From positions 682,001-746,000 of the forward strand of contig NZ_QYZP01000001.1 of assembly GCF_003595215.1 (NCBI RefSeq): DNA of 64,000 nucleotides, in the 5' to 3' direction. The stretch is from Nesterenkonia natronophila. GTDB lineage: Bacteria; Actinomycetota; Actinomycetes; Actinomycetales; Micrococcaceae. The notes under the pieces were generated by a model. The model worked only from the letters and a program-made list of their open reading frames with translations. It searched no databases and had not been told where the DNA came from. Below are positions 24,360 through 35,188 of this stretch, one piece after another. Position numbers and translations under genes: made by a program. Position 1 is the first letter of the stretch. Every line of letters begins with the position of its first letter.

Positions 24360-25541
24360 GTGACAGAGACTCTCAACAACCCCACGCGTCAGGCTCTGCT
24401 GCCAGCGCTCAAGCTGGGGCCAATCACCGTGGACACTCCGGTAGTCCTCGCCCCGATGGCCGGCATCACTAACACTGCTTTCCGCCGTCTGTGCCGGGAG
24501 TACGGTGGGGGACTGTACGTCAATGAGATGGTGACAGCCCGCGCCCTGGTGGAGCGCCGACCCGAGTCACTGCGCATCATCAAACATGAGCCCGATGAGG
24601 TTCCCCGGTCCGTCCAGCTCTACTCCGTGGACCCCGTGACCACCGGGCATGCGGTGCGGATGCTGGTAGAAGAGGACCGAGCCGATCACATTGACCTCAA
24701 CTTCGGCTGCCCCGTCCCGAAAGTCACCCGCAAAGGCGGCGGCTCAGCACTGCCGTGGAAGATCCGGCTTTTCGAATCGATCGTTGCCACCGCTGTGCGC
24801 GAGGCTTCCCGGGCCAACATTCCGGTCACAGTCAAGATGCGCAAAGGGGTCGACGACGATCACCTCACTTATCGTGAGGCAGGTCGAGTGGCTCGTGATT
24901 CAGGTGTGGCGGCGGTGGCTCTTCATGGGCGCACGGCACGCCAGCACTACTCCGGGCAGGCGGATTGGGACGCCATCAGACGTCTTCGGGATTCTCTGCC
25001 GGACCTGCCGGTGCTCGGCAACGGTGACATCTGGTGTGCCGAGGACGCGGTGCGGATGGTGGAGCAGACCGGGGTGGACGGCGTCGTCGTGGGCCGTGGC
25101 TGCCAGGGCCGCCCGTGGCTGTTCGGTGATCTGCAGGCGGCGTTCGAGGGTCGCGAGGACCGGTACCGCCCCGGCGTTGAGATGGTCTGCCGCACCCTGC
25201 TCCACCACGCCCAACTGCTCATCCCGTACTTCGACGGTGACGAGCGCAAAGCGATGCAGGACATTCGTAAGCATGTGGCCTGGTACTTCAAGGGATACCC
25301 GGTGGGGTCAGCCTTGCGCACCCAGCTGGTCACGGTGGAGTCGCTGCAGCAGCTGCAGGACCTGCTCGGCCAGCTTGACCAGAGTCTGGGGTACCCGGGA
25401 GAGGCCGCGGAAGGTCCCCGCGGCCGCGCAGGGTCGCCCAAGAAGGTGCACCTGCCCCAGGATTGGCTGGCGTCCCAGGAGCTCAACGCCGACCAGCAGG
25501 AGATGATTCAGGCCGCGGAGGTGGACATCTCCGGGGGATAG
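24360..25541 (+). CDS. dusB: tRNA-dihydrouridine synthase
   Basis: A 393-residue FMN enzyme that reduces uridines in tRNA D-loops. The TIM-barrel blocks are LAPMAGITNTAFR at 30-42, the catalytic Cys117 in LNFGCPVPKVTRK, ALHGRTARQHYSG, and GNGDIWCAEDA followed by VVVGRGCQGRPWLF. The start is GTG 24360 (GACAAT lies 6 nt upstream; no ribosome binding site). It is followed after 10 bp by dgt, an order common in actinobacteria, where dnaG usually comes next; here dnaG is about 18 kb further on. Confidence 0.93.
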   Translation: MTETLNNPTRQALLPALKLGPITVDTPVVLAPMAGITNTAFRRLCREYGGGLYVNEMVTARALVERRPESLRIIKHEPDEVPRSVQLYSVDPVTTGHAVRMLVEEDRADHIDLNFGCPVPKVTRKGGGSALPWKIRLFESIVATAVREASRANIPVTVKMRKGVDDDHLTYREAGRVARDSGVAAVALHGRTARQHYSGQADWDAIRRLRDSLPDLPVLGNGDIWCAEDAVRMVEQTGVDGVVVGRGCQGRPWLFGDLQAAFEGREDRYRPGVEMVCRTLLHHAQLLIPYFDGDERKAMQDIRKHVAWYFKGYPVGSALRTQLVTVESLQQLQDLLGQLDQSLGYPGEAAEGPRGRAGSPKKVHLPQDWLASQELNADQQEMIQAAEVDISGG

Positions 25542-25554
25542 GCTTGACGTCATG
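25539..25554 (+). promoter_or_regulatory. Leaderless-type promoter of dgt
   Basis: TAGGCT at 25539-25544, overlapping the dusB stop codon, stands 7 nt before the dgt ATG. Confidence 0.4.
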
Positions 25555-26874
25555 AGCGTGCGGAACGTAGAGCGTATCGAGGGTCAGTATTCGGCACTTG
25601 CCCCCGGATACTCCGAGGCCGATGAGGACCGCTGGGTCCCTGAGCACGGGAAATCGGTGTACCGCTCCAGCTTCGAACGGGACCGCGCGCGCCTTCTGCA
25701 CTCCTCGGCCCTGCGCCGCCTGGGTGCGAAGACCCAGGTGGTCTCACCCAGCAGCGATGACTTCTCCCGCACCCGGCTGACACATTCGCTGGAAGTCGCT
25801 CAAGTGGGTCGCGAGTTGGGGCGGATGCTCGGGTGTGATCCGGATGTGGTCGACGCTGCCTGCTTGTCCCATGACTTGGGCCACCCGCCTTTCGGCCACC
25901 ACGGAGAGAAGGTGCTCAATGGGCTGGCCGGTCACATCGGCGGTTTCGAGGGCAATGCGCAGACTCTGCGGATCCTCTGCCGACTTGAGACCAAACGCTT
26001 TCATCCGGACGGCAGGTCGGCGGGATTGAACCTCACCAGGGCCAGCCTGGACGCCGCGGTGAAGTACCCCTGGCGGGCCCATGAGGCGCCGCTGGCCCCA
26101 GATGGCACCCGCAGCCAGAAGTTCGGGGCCTACGAGGACGACCTGGACGCCTTCACCTGGATGCGCGCCGGGGTGGTGGGCACGCGCAAGTCCATGGAGG
26201 CCCAGGTGATGGATGCCGCTGATGACATCGCCTATTCGGTGCATGACGTCGAGGACGGCATCGTCAACGGACGCTTCCAACTGAAGTTTCTCCAGGACCG
26301 GGTCCAACGGGCTCGCGTCATCCAGACCGTGCAGGAGTGGTACCTGCCCGGGACCCCGGAGGACCAGGTCGACGCCGCCATCGGCCGCCTGGAGGCCAAC
26401 GAGAACTGGGTGAGGGAGTCCGACGGATCCCGGCGCGCCCTCGCAGCGCTGAAGAATATGACCTCAGAGCTGATCGGGAGGTTCTGCCACGACTTCTGGT
26501 CAGCCACTCGCAACATTCACGGGGAGAAACCCCTGGTGCGGCACGAGGCCGATCTGGTGCTCCCCGATCAGACACTGCAGGAGATCTGCGTGATGAAGGG
26601 GATCGCCGCACACTACATCATGGCCTCCCGTGAGCAGCTGCCGGTGTACAAGCGGCAGACCGATGTGCTGGAGGCCCTTCATGGGCTCCTGATGGAGACG
26701 GGGGACCGGTTCCTGGAGCCGCCCTTTCAGGCAGACTTCCGTTCCGCGGTCGACGACGCCGGCAGGCACCGCGCCATCATCGACCAGATCGCCTCGCTCA
26801 CCGACGGAGCGTGTCTGGAATGGTATGCGACTCTGGTGAAGGGGCAGCCTGTCACCAATGCACTGTTCGTCTGA
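25552..26874 (+). CDS. dgt: Deoxyguanosinetriphosphate triphosphohydrolase-like protein
   Basis: A 440-residue HD-domain enzyme that hydrolyses dGTP (or other dNTPs) to deoxynucleoside and triphosphate. The metal ligands are visible: His78 in RLTHSLEV, His107-Asp108 in CLSHDLGHPPFGHHGE, and the Asp in MDAADDIAYSVHD. Length fits the type-2 dGTPase-like family. It follows dusB closely and probably has an extra leaderless start. A 6-bp inverted repeat lies between it and pyc. Confidence 0.92.
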   Translation: MSVRNVERIEGQYSALAPGYSEADEDRWVPEHGKSVYRSSFERDRARLLHSSALRRLGAKTQVVSPSSDDFSRTRLTHSLEVAQVGRELGRMLGCDPDVVDAACLSHDLGHPPFGHHGEKVLNGLAGHIGGFEGNAQTLRILCRLETKRFHPDGRSAGLNLTRASLDAAVKYPWRAHEAPLAPDGTRSQKFGAYEDDLDAFTWMRAGVVGTRKSMEAQVMDAADDIAYSVHDVEDGIVNGRFQLKFLQDRVQRARVIQTVQEWYLPGTPEDQVDAAIGRLEANENWVRESDGSRRALAALKNMTSELIGRFCHDFWSATRNIHGEKPLVRHEADLVLPDQTLQEICVMKGIAAHYIMASREQLPVYKRQTDVLEALHGLLMETGDRFLEPPFQADFRSAVDDAGRHRAIIDQIASLTDGACLEWYATLVKGQPVTNALFV

Positions 26875-26890
26875 ATTCGTAAGCGTGAGC

Positions 26891-26908
26891 TGTTTCATGC
26901 TCGAAACA
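26891..26908. promoter_or_regulatory. Inverted repeat between dgt and pyc
   Basis: TGTTTC and GAAACA flank ATGCTC, a perfect 6-bp inverted repeat 76 bp before the pyc ATG. It could be an operator for pyc or part of a dgt terminator. Confidence 0.4.
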
Positions 26909-26984
26909 CGCTGCAGGGTAGTCTTGGGTTTGGTCGCCACAACGGGGTGGTGACTGTTGAGACAACCTCGGAAGGCATTGATTG

Positions 26985-30428
<3,444 letters not shown>

Positions 30429-30458
30429 CGGACGTCGCCTCCACCGAAGGGTCAATGT

Positions 30459-30491
30459 GGTTTCAACAGTCATGAAAAACACACTGAAACC
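30459..30491. terminator. Inverted repeat between convergent pyc and usp
   Basis: GGTTTCA (30459-30465) and TGAAACC (30485-30491) form a 7-bp stem around 19 nt. On the minus strand the loop contains a T-run. Placed directly after the stop codons of both convergent genes. Confidence 0.4.
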
Positions 30492-30492
30492 T

Positions 30493-31536
30493 CTACTTAG
30501 GTGCGGGCACCACCAATACCGGACACACCGAGCGATTCAGTACCGCCTGGCTCACTGACCCCAGCATCAGCCCGGCGAACCCACCATGGCCACGCGTTCC
30601 GACCACGACGAGCGCAGCCGTTCTGGAAGCTTCTGAGAGCACTCCGGGAGCTGAGCCGTCGAAGAACTGCCATCTCACAGTGACTGTGGGAAACTCATCC
30701 GCAACCCGTTGGGCCGACTCGCGAAGATGTGCGGCATACGGCTGACGAAGATTGGGGACTTTTAGATTGTGCTCAACACTGTCTGCATACCAGTGACCAG
30801 CTGGATTCAACGGCGCCGCTGATAGCAGGGTGAGAGGGCGATCCAGCAACGCAGCGGCCTGGCCCGCCGCGTGCACGACTTCTGCGGTGCTGTCGCTCAC
30901 ATCAACCCCCACAACAACCTCAGAGTCGAAGTTCAGATCGCTCGTCACGTTGGCAAACTCGCGGCGCTGGTAGCGACGGGGGCCGGACTCCTCTACTTGG
31001 GAGACCGGCTCTGCTGCGGCAGCATCGTCATGAGGGAGGTCCTGAGGCTGAGCCAACAGCTGATCTGTCGATTCGCTTTCCCACTTCTGCGGGACGACCA
31101 ACGTTGGACAGTGTCCATGGGCGGCAAGCTTGGACGACACACTGCCCAAGAAGCGGCCTGCGAATCGGTTGCGACCACGCTTGCCCACAACCGCCAACTC
31201 GGCCGAATGGCTCTCCTCGACCAACGTGCCCCCAGGGTCACCTTCGCTCGCCCGGATGGTGACTTCGACCCCTGATTGCTCGGCTCTCTCTGCATAGCCG
31301 GTCAGCATCTTCTCGGTCTCTTTCATGGACGTTTCGAGGTATTCGGTCATTATTGGCACAAAGTAGGCGTCCGTGACCACAAGTTTCGGGAAGGTCCCCA
31401 CCAAGCGCAATGGCAAGTTCCGCTGCTTCGCGATCCTCATGCCGGCTCGGAATGCGCGCTCACTGTCCGCTGAGCCATCAATCCCGACCAGAACTCCAGG
31501 GACATGGTCGCTGCCAACTTCATGTGAAGAATCCAT
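30493..31536 (-). CDS. Tandem universal stress protein (Usp), left boundary paralogue
   Basis: A 347-residue protein with two UspA domains. Each starts with a V-G-x-D strand (VLVGIDGSADSERAF near 15, VVVGVDVSDSTAEVV near 208) and ends with the ATP-binding G-x2-G-x9-G-S pattern (VVGKRGRNRFAGRFLGSVS and VVGTRGHGGFAGLMLGSVS). It is closely similar over its whole length to the Usp at 43714, and the two lie in opposite orientation at the two ends of the island. ATG 31536 follows TATCAT by 6 nt. Usp proteins support survival in hypoxia or starvation; the exact role is unknown. Confidence 0.92.
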   Translation of the reverse strand: MDSSHEVGSDHVPGVLVGIDGSADSERAFRAGMRIAKQRNLPLRLVGTFPKLVVTDAYFVPIMTEYLETSMKETEKMLTGYAERAEQSGVEVTIRASEGDPGGTLVEESHSAELAVVGKRGRNRFAGRFLGSVSSKLAAHGHCPTLVVPQKWESESTDQLLAQPQDLPHDDAAAAEPVSQVEESGPRRYQRREFANVTSDLNFDSEVVVGVDVSDSTAEVVHAAGQAAALLDRPLTLLSAAPLNPAGHWYADSVEHNLKVPNLRQPYAAHLRESAQRVADEFPTVTVRWQFFDGSAPGVLSEASRTAALVVVGTRGHGGFAGLMLGSVSQAVLNRSVCPVLVVPAPK

Positions 31537-31548
31537 AAGCTAATGATA
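31534..31548 (-). promoter_or_regulatory. Leaderless-type promoter of the left Usp gene
   Basis: On the minus strand TATCAT (31548-31543) stands 6 nt before ATG 31536. Confidence 0.4.
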
Positions 31549-31601
31549 CCTCTATTACGATGTTGTATGCAGAAAATCCAGGTCAGAATAAAAGAGTCTC
31601 A

Positions 31602-31635
31602 ACCATCAAATAATTTAACTTTGATGGTGCATCAA
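31602..31635. repeat. AT-rich three-arm inverted repeat between two usp genes
   Basis: ACCATCAAA (31602-31610) and TTTGATGGT (31620-31628) are a perfect 9-bp inverted repeat. TTGATG inside the second arm can instead pair with CATCAA at 31630-31635. The 125-bp gap is strikingly AT-rich for this chromosome. It lies after the stop of one minus-strand usp and before the start of the next. Confidence 0.6.
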
Positions 31636-31661
31636 CCTACAGTGAGCGCCTGGCAGGCCGT

Positions 31662-32666
31662 TCACGAGAAAGTCTCTGGCTGATCACTGAGCCTCTTGTC
31701 CTCCATGTCGGGGACAACCATGACAGGTCCGGCGGCGCGCAGGAGCACCTCACGAGAAACCGACCCCAGCAGTGCTCCAGCAAACCCGCCGCGGCCGCGG
31801 GTCCCCATCACTGTCAGCTGGGCCTGGGAAGTTGCCCTGCTGAGCAGCGTGACGGGTTCTCCCGGCTTGACTGCCGCCGTAATGACCAATGATGGGTAGT
31901 GTCTGGCCATCCAGTGCACTTCGGCTTGGAGGTTTCTGTCCAACTGCGAGTGGCGCCGACCTAGCATCCCCCGATCTGTGGTGCTGAGTTCCGGGTACCA
32001 ATCCATCCAACCTTCGAGAGACGGAAGAGCCATCAGCATGTGCAGATTGGTTCCGCAGTTCTCCGCCGTCTGTGCCGCGTGCAATGCTGCGACTCTGCTA
32101 CGCTTCGACCGGTCGATACCGACGATCACAGGACGTTGATCCGGCGGTGGCACGAAGCGAGCAGCTCCTTCTGCATCACTGATCCCGTACTGCCGGTGCA
32201 CCACCACAGTGGGGCAGTGAGCATGCGCGGGTAACGCTGAAGCGACCGACCCCATGATCCGACCAACGAATCCGCCGCGGCCGCGTGACCCAATCACCAC
32301 CACTTCAGCTACAGCGGAAAGGTCCACCAGGACTCCGGCAGCGTCTCCACGCTCAACCCGGTAGAAGACCTTGCCGGGGTAATCGCGAAGGTAGGTGCGC
32401 GCTTTGGCAAGCACGGACTTGGCCGAAGCGGCCGCTGCTTGGGCCTCCGAGTTCTCAGAATCCTTGGCGAGGAAAGAGTAAGCGGGGGACGACACGGTGT
32501 ATGCGGTCACCACCGTCAGCGCCCGTCCACTTCTTTGGGCGGCCAGGGCGCCGTAGTGCAACGCCTGGAGGGCCTGGGTGGAGCCATCGAAGCCCACTAG
32601 CACGGCGGCATCGCGCAATGCCGGGTCGAAGACAATGGGTTGCTGCGATGCATGAATCTCGCTCAT
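31662..32666 (-). CDS. Tandem universal stress protein (Usp), coupled to adh
   Basis: A 334-residue protein with two UspA domains (AVLVGFDGSTQALQAL near 22 and VIVGIDRSKRSRVAA near 187). Both carry the ATP-binding pattern, VIGSRGRGGFVGRIMGSVAS and VMGTRGRGGFAGALLGSVS. It is more distant from the other two Usps of the window than they are from each other. Its ATG shares one base with the adh stop codon (TAATG), so the alcohol dehydrogenase and this Usp are one transcript, driven by the box at 33758. Confidence 0.9.
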   Translation of the reverse strand: MSEIHASQQPIVFDPALRDAAVLVGFDGSTQALQALHYGALAAQRSGRALTVVTAYTVSSPAYSFLAKDSENSEAQAAAASAKSVLAKARTYLRDYPGKVFYRVERGDAAGVLVDLSAVAEVVVIGSRGRGGFVGRIMGSVASALPAHAHCPTVVVHRQYGISDAEGAARFVPPPDQRPVIVGIDRSKRSRVAALHAAQTAENCGTNLHMLMALPSLEGWMDWYPELSTTDRGMLGRRHSQLDRNLQAEVHWMARHYPSLVITAAVKPGEPVTLLSRATSQAQLTVMGTRGRGGFAGALLGSVSREVLLRAAGPVMVVPDMEDKRLSDQPETFS

Positions 32667-33709
32667 TATGGGATCACCACCGCCCGGCCGCGTAACTCGC
32701 CATCATGCAGCTTCCGGTAAGCCTCCGGCCCCTGATCCAGGCTGAAGGATTCAGTCTCCACTCGAAGCTGGTCGGTGCGCGCCAACTCGAAGACCTCCAT
32801 CAGCTCGGGCCGCGAACCCCAGTAGGGGGCTCGGAAACGCGACCCGAAAGGTTGGCCTAGGAGACCCACGGTGGTCTCCACCGATCCGGCCCCGACCAAG
32901 ACGAGGTCAGTGAGGGGGCCGCTGAGCGATCGAGCAATCTTCAGCACGGGTTCATTGGTGACAAAGTCGAACACCGCGGCAACTGGCCCCGGCCCCACCG
33001 CGGCAGTGATTCGTGCCCCAGCTTGATCATCAGAGAGGAAGGCGTGGTGAGCCCCGACCTCTCGAGCGAAGTCGAGCTTGGTCTGACTGATGTCTAGCGC
33101 GATCACGGTCGCTCCGGTCAGCGTGCGCAGAAGCTGCACAGCCATGTGCCCAAGACCGCCGACACCGATCACCACCGCCACACTTCCTGGGATCAGCACA
33201 TCCAGTGACCCTTTTATCGCGTGGTAGGGCGTCAACCCCGCGTCAGTCAGCGCCACGGTGGCCACCGGATCGAGCTCCCCCAACGGGATCAGCAACCGGG
33301 GATCCTCAACGATCATGTACTCCGCCATGGCGCCGTCTTTGCCCAGCCCCGGAGGATAGATTTGGAGATCAGCGGCGTGTGGACAGTAATTCTCCACACC
33401 TCGGGCACAGCTGTGGCAACGCCCGCACCCCTGGGGGCCGTAGACCGCCACAGGATCACCTACACTGATTCCCGAGGCGCCGCTGCCAAGCTCCTCGACC
33501 ACTCCCACCGCCTCATGCCCCAGTGTCATAGGCAACGGATATCCAAAGGCCGAATATTGGTCCTCTGTCAGCCCCATGACGAAACTGTCCGAGTGGCATG
33601 CGCCTGCAGCGGTCACCCGCAATAGGACCTCTCCGGGACCAGGTGCAGGAATCGGCACATCACGCACCTCCGGCGGTTGACCGACAGAGACATATTGCAG
33701 TGCTTTCAT
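32666..33709 (-). CDS. Zinc-dependent alcohol dehydrogenase
   Basis: A 347-residue medium-chain dehydrogenase. The catalytic zinc site is Cys38 (GACHSD) with His65-Glu66 (LGHEAVG); structural zinc is held by Cys95, Cys98, Cys101 and Cys109. The NAD site reads VIGVGGLGHMAVQLL. ATG 33709 has AAGGAGG 8 nt upstream. It is coupled to a Usp downstream and divergent from the flavin-type protein at 33842, with a shared promoter region carrying the island box. ADH-Usp pairs also occur in the Streptomyces hypoxia cluster. It may oxidise or form alcohols during oxygen limitation. Confidence 0.92.
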   Translation of the reverse strand: MKALQYVSVGQPPEVRDVPIPAPGPGEVLLRVTAAGACHSDSFVMGLTEDQYSAFGYPLPMTLGHEAVGVVEELGSGASGISVGDPVAVYGPQGCGRCHSCARGVENYCPHAADLQIYPPGLGKDGAMAEYMIVEDPRLLIPLGELDPVATVALTDAGLTPYHAIKGSLDVLIPGSVAVVIGVGGLGHMAVQLLRTLTGATVIALDISQTKLDFAREVGAHHAFLSDDQAGARITAAVGPGPVAAVFDFVTNEPVLKIARSLSGPLTDLVLVGAGSVETTVGLLGQPFGSRFRAPYWGSRPELMEVFELARTDQLRVETESFSLDQGPEAYRKLHDGELRGRAVVIP

Positions 33710-33757
33710 AAACAAAGCCTCCTTAGAGCCACCTTCCTCGAATGAGACCCACAGGTC

Positions 33758-33774
33758 TAGGGCCATAGGTCCTA
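33758..33774 (-). promoter_or_regulatory. Island box A: DosR/OsdR-like 17-bp site upstream of adh
   Basis: Read towards adh the site is TAGGACCTATGGCCCTA, differing by one base from the box before hsp20. It is centred 57 bp before the adh ATG and 76 bp before the divergent ATG at 33842. The flanking TATAGGTC may extend it. Confidence 0.65.
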
Positions 33775-33790
33775 TAGGTCAGACGCGGGA

Positions 33791-33807
33791 TCATGCTTGT
33801 GGCCCTA
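33791..33807 (+). promoter_or_regulatory. Degenerate island box before the flavin-type protein gene
   Basis: The right half TGGCCCTA matches the other boxes perfectly; the left half is degenerate (10 of 17 positions overall). It is centred about 43 bp before ATG 33842, a usual activator position if that message is leaderless. Confidence 0.4.
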
Positions 33808-33828
33808 GTTTCACAGGGTGAAGCGGAG

Positions 33829-33844
33829 TAGTGTGGCGCCCATG
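33829..33844 (+). promoter_or_regulatory. Leaderless-type promoter of the flavin-type protein gene
   Basis: TAGTGT at 33829-33834 stands 7 nt before ATG 33842. Confidence 0.4.
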
Positions 33845-34312
33845 GACACCTCGCCATCGGTCCCCAGAACAGAAATTCTGGATGCGCAAGATTGCTGGGA
33901 TCTGCTGCGAAGCGTTTCGTTGGGTCGGCTGGCTGTGTGGTCAGAAGATCATCCCGAGATTTTTCCACTGACGTATCTCATCGATCGGCAGACAGTTGTT
34001 TTCCGCACCGGGACTGGAACTAAGTTGACTGCGGCCCTCCGGGGGGCGCCGGTCGCATTGGAGGCCGACGGTGTGGATCCCCGAACTAATGTCGCCTGGA
34101 GCGTTGTTGTGAAGGGCCCGGCAACAGCGATAGATAAGGGCGGCAGTTTTCTGGCCAGTTCGGCGCATCGACTCGTGCCCTGGGAATCCGGGTCAAAGGA
34201 CCATTTCGTGCGCATCACGCCCGAAGCCGTCACTGGTCGGCGTTTTTCCGTGGCACCGCCCCACGCTTGGGATATTTCGTTGGATGATGCCACGAGGTCA
34301 GGCCTGGAATAG
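33842..34312 (+). CDS. Pyridoxamine 5'-phosphate oxidase-like, putative FMN-binding protein
   Basis: A 156-residue split-barrel protein. LRSVSLGRLAVW near 20-31, IFPLTYLIDRQTVVFRTG and the GTKLTAAL stretch are the usual features of small PNPOx-like flavin- or F420-binding proteins of actinobacteria, several of which belong to dormancy regulons. The function is unknown; it is unlikely to be true PdxH. I chose ATG 33842 (TAGTGT 7 nt upstream) over an in-frame GTG eight codons earlier. It is followed after 29 bp by the PEP synthase regulator gene. Confidence 0.8.
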   Translation: MDTSPSVPRTEILDAQDCWDLLRSVSLGRLAVWSEDHPEIFPLTYLIDRQTVVFRTGTGTKLTAALRGAPVALEADGVDPRTNVAWSVVVKGPATAIDKGGSFLASSAHRLVPWESGSKDHFVRITPEAVTGRRFSVAPPHAWDISLDDATRSGLE

Positions 34313-34341
34313 CAGAGACACACACAAAGGACCGAGGGAAC

Positions 34342-35178
34342 ATGGTCACTCCAGCAGTGCCGAATGTGTCTGTGTTTTTCGTCTCGGATCATACCGGCAT
34401 CACCGCCGAGACGCTCGGCGCTGCTCTGCTGGGACATTTCACCGGCGTCATATTCGATCGCCGGACCTTCTCCTTCGTGAATACCCCGGCGATCGCACAG
34501 GCGGTGCTTCGCGAGGCCCTCGCAACGGGCTCGAGAACTGTCCTGCTCACGACGGTGAGTGCCCCTGACGTCGCGGCAGAACTGACCACGGGCGAGTGCG
34601 CCGTCGTGGACCTCCTAGCCGGACATCTGTCTCAACTGGAGAGAAGTATTGGCGTGAAGAGGAACCTGGCGCCGGCTAATCCTCATGGGGTCGGAGACCC
34701 CGGTCGCTATCACTCGCGGATGCAGGCGGTCGAGTACACCATGGAGCACGACGACGCCCAAAGCGTGCGAATGTTGGATCTTGCGGATCTCGTCATTCTT
34801 GCCCCCTCACGATGCGGCAAGACCCCGACGGCGCTCTACTTGGCCCTCCACCACGGGTTGCGGGTGGCCAATTACCCCCTCACTGAGGACGATTATCCCG
34901 AACTGGAGCTGCCGAAGGCGGTCGCGCCCCATGCCGCACGCTGTTTCGGCCTCACCAGCACGCCGCAACGACTTAGTCAGGTGCGTCAGGAACGCCGCCC
35001 GGGCAGTGTGTACGCAAGCCTGCCTCAGTGCCGTCAAGAACTGCGCTGGGCAGAGAATCTCTATCTTAGGCACCGCATTCCAAGCCTGAACTCCGAGGCC
35101 ATGAGTGTCGAAGAGATCGCAGCAATCATCCTGCAAACGATGAACCTGCGCTGCAGCACCCCTATGAGGACTCAGTGA
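34342..35178 (+). CDS. ppsR: PEP synthase regulatory protein (kinase/pyrophosphorylase)
   Basis: A 278-residue DUF299 protein. It phosphorylates PEP synthase on a Thr using ADP and reverses this with phosphate, switching gluconeogenic flux. [16 protein letters not shown] opens the protein and the nucleotide loop is [16 protein letters not shown], keeping S-R-x-G-K-T; the usual Gly-Val before it is Ala-Pro. Later come [14 protein letters not shown] and [14 protein letters not shown], both conserved. GAGGGAAC precedes the ATG. It directly precedes its target ppsA (10 bp), which supports the call strongly. Confidence 0.92.
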   Translation: MVTPAVPNVSVFFVSDHTGITAETLGAALLGHFTGVIFDRRTFSFVNTPAIAQAVLREALATGSRTVLLTTVSAPDVAAELTTGECAVVDLLAGHLSQLERSIGVKRNLAPANPHGVGDPGRYHSRMQAVEYTMEHDDAQSVRMLDLADLVILAPSRCGKTPTALYLALHHGLRVANYPLTEDDYPELELPKAVAPHAARCFGLTSTPQRLSQVRQERRPGSVYASLPQCRQELRWAENLYLRHRIPSLNSEAMSVEEIAAIILQTMNLRCSTPMRTQ

Positions 35179-35188
35179 GGAGAAACAG

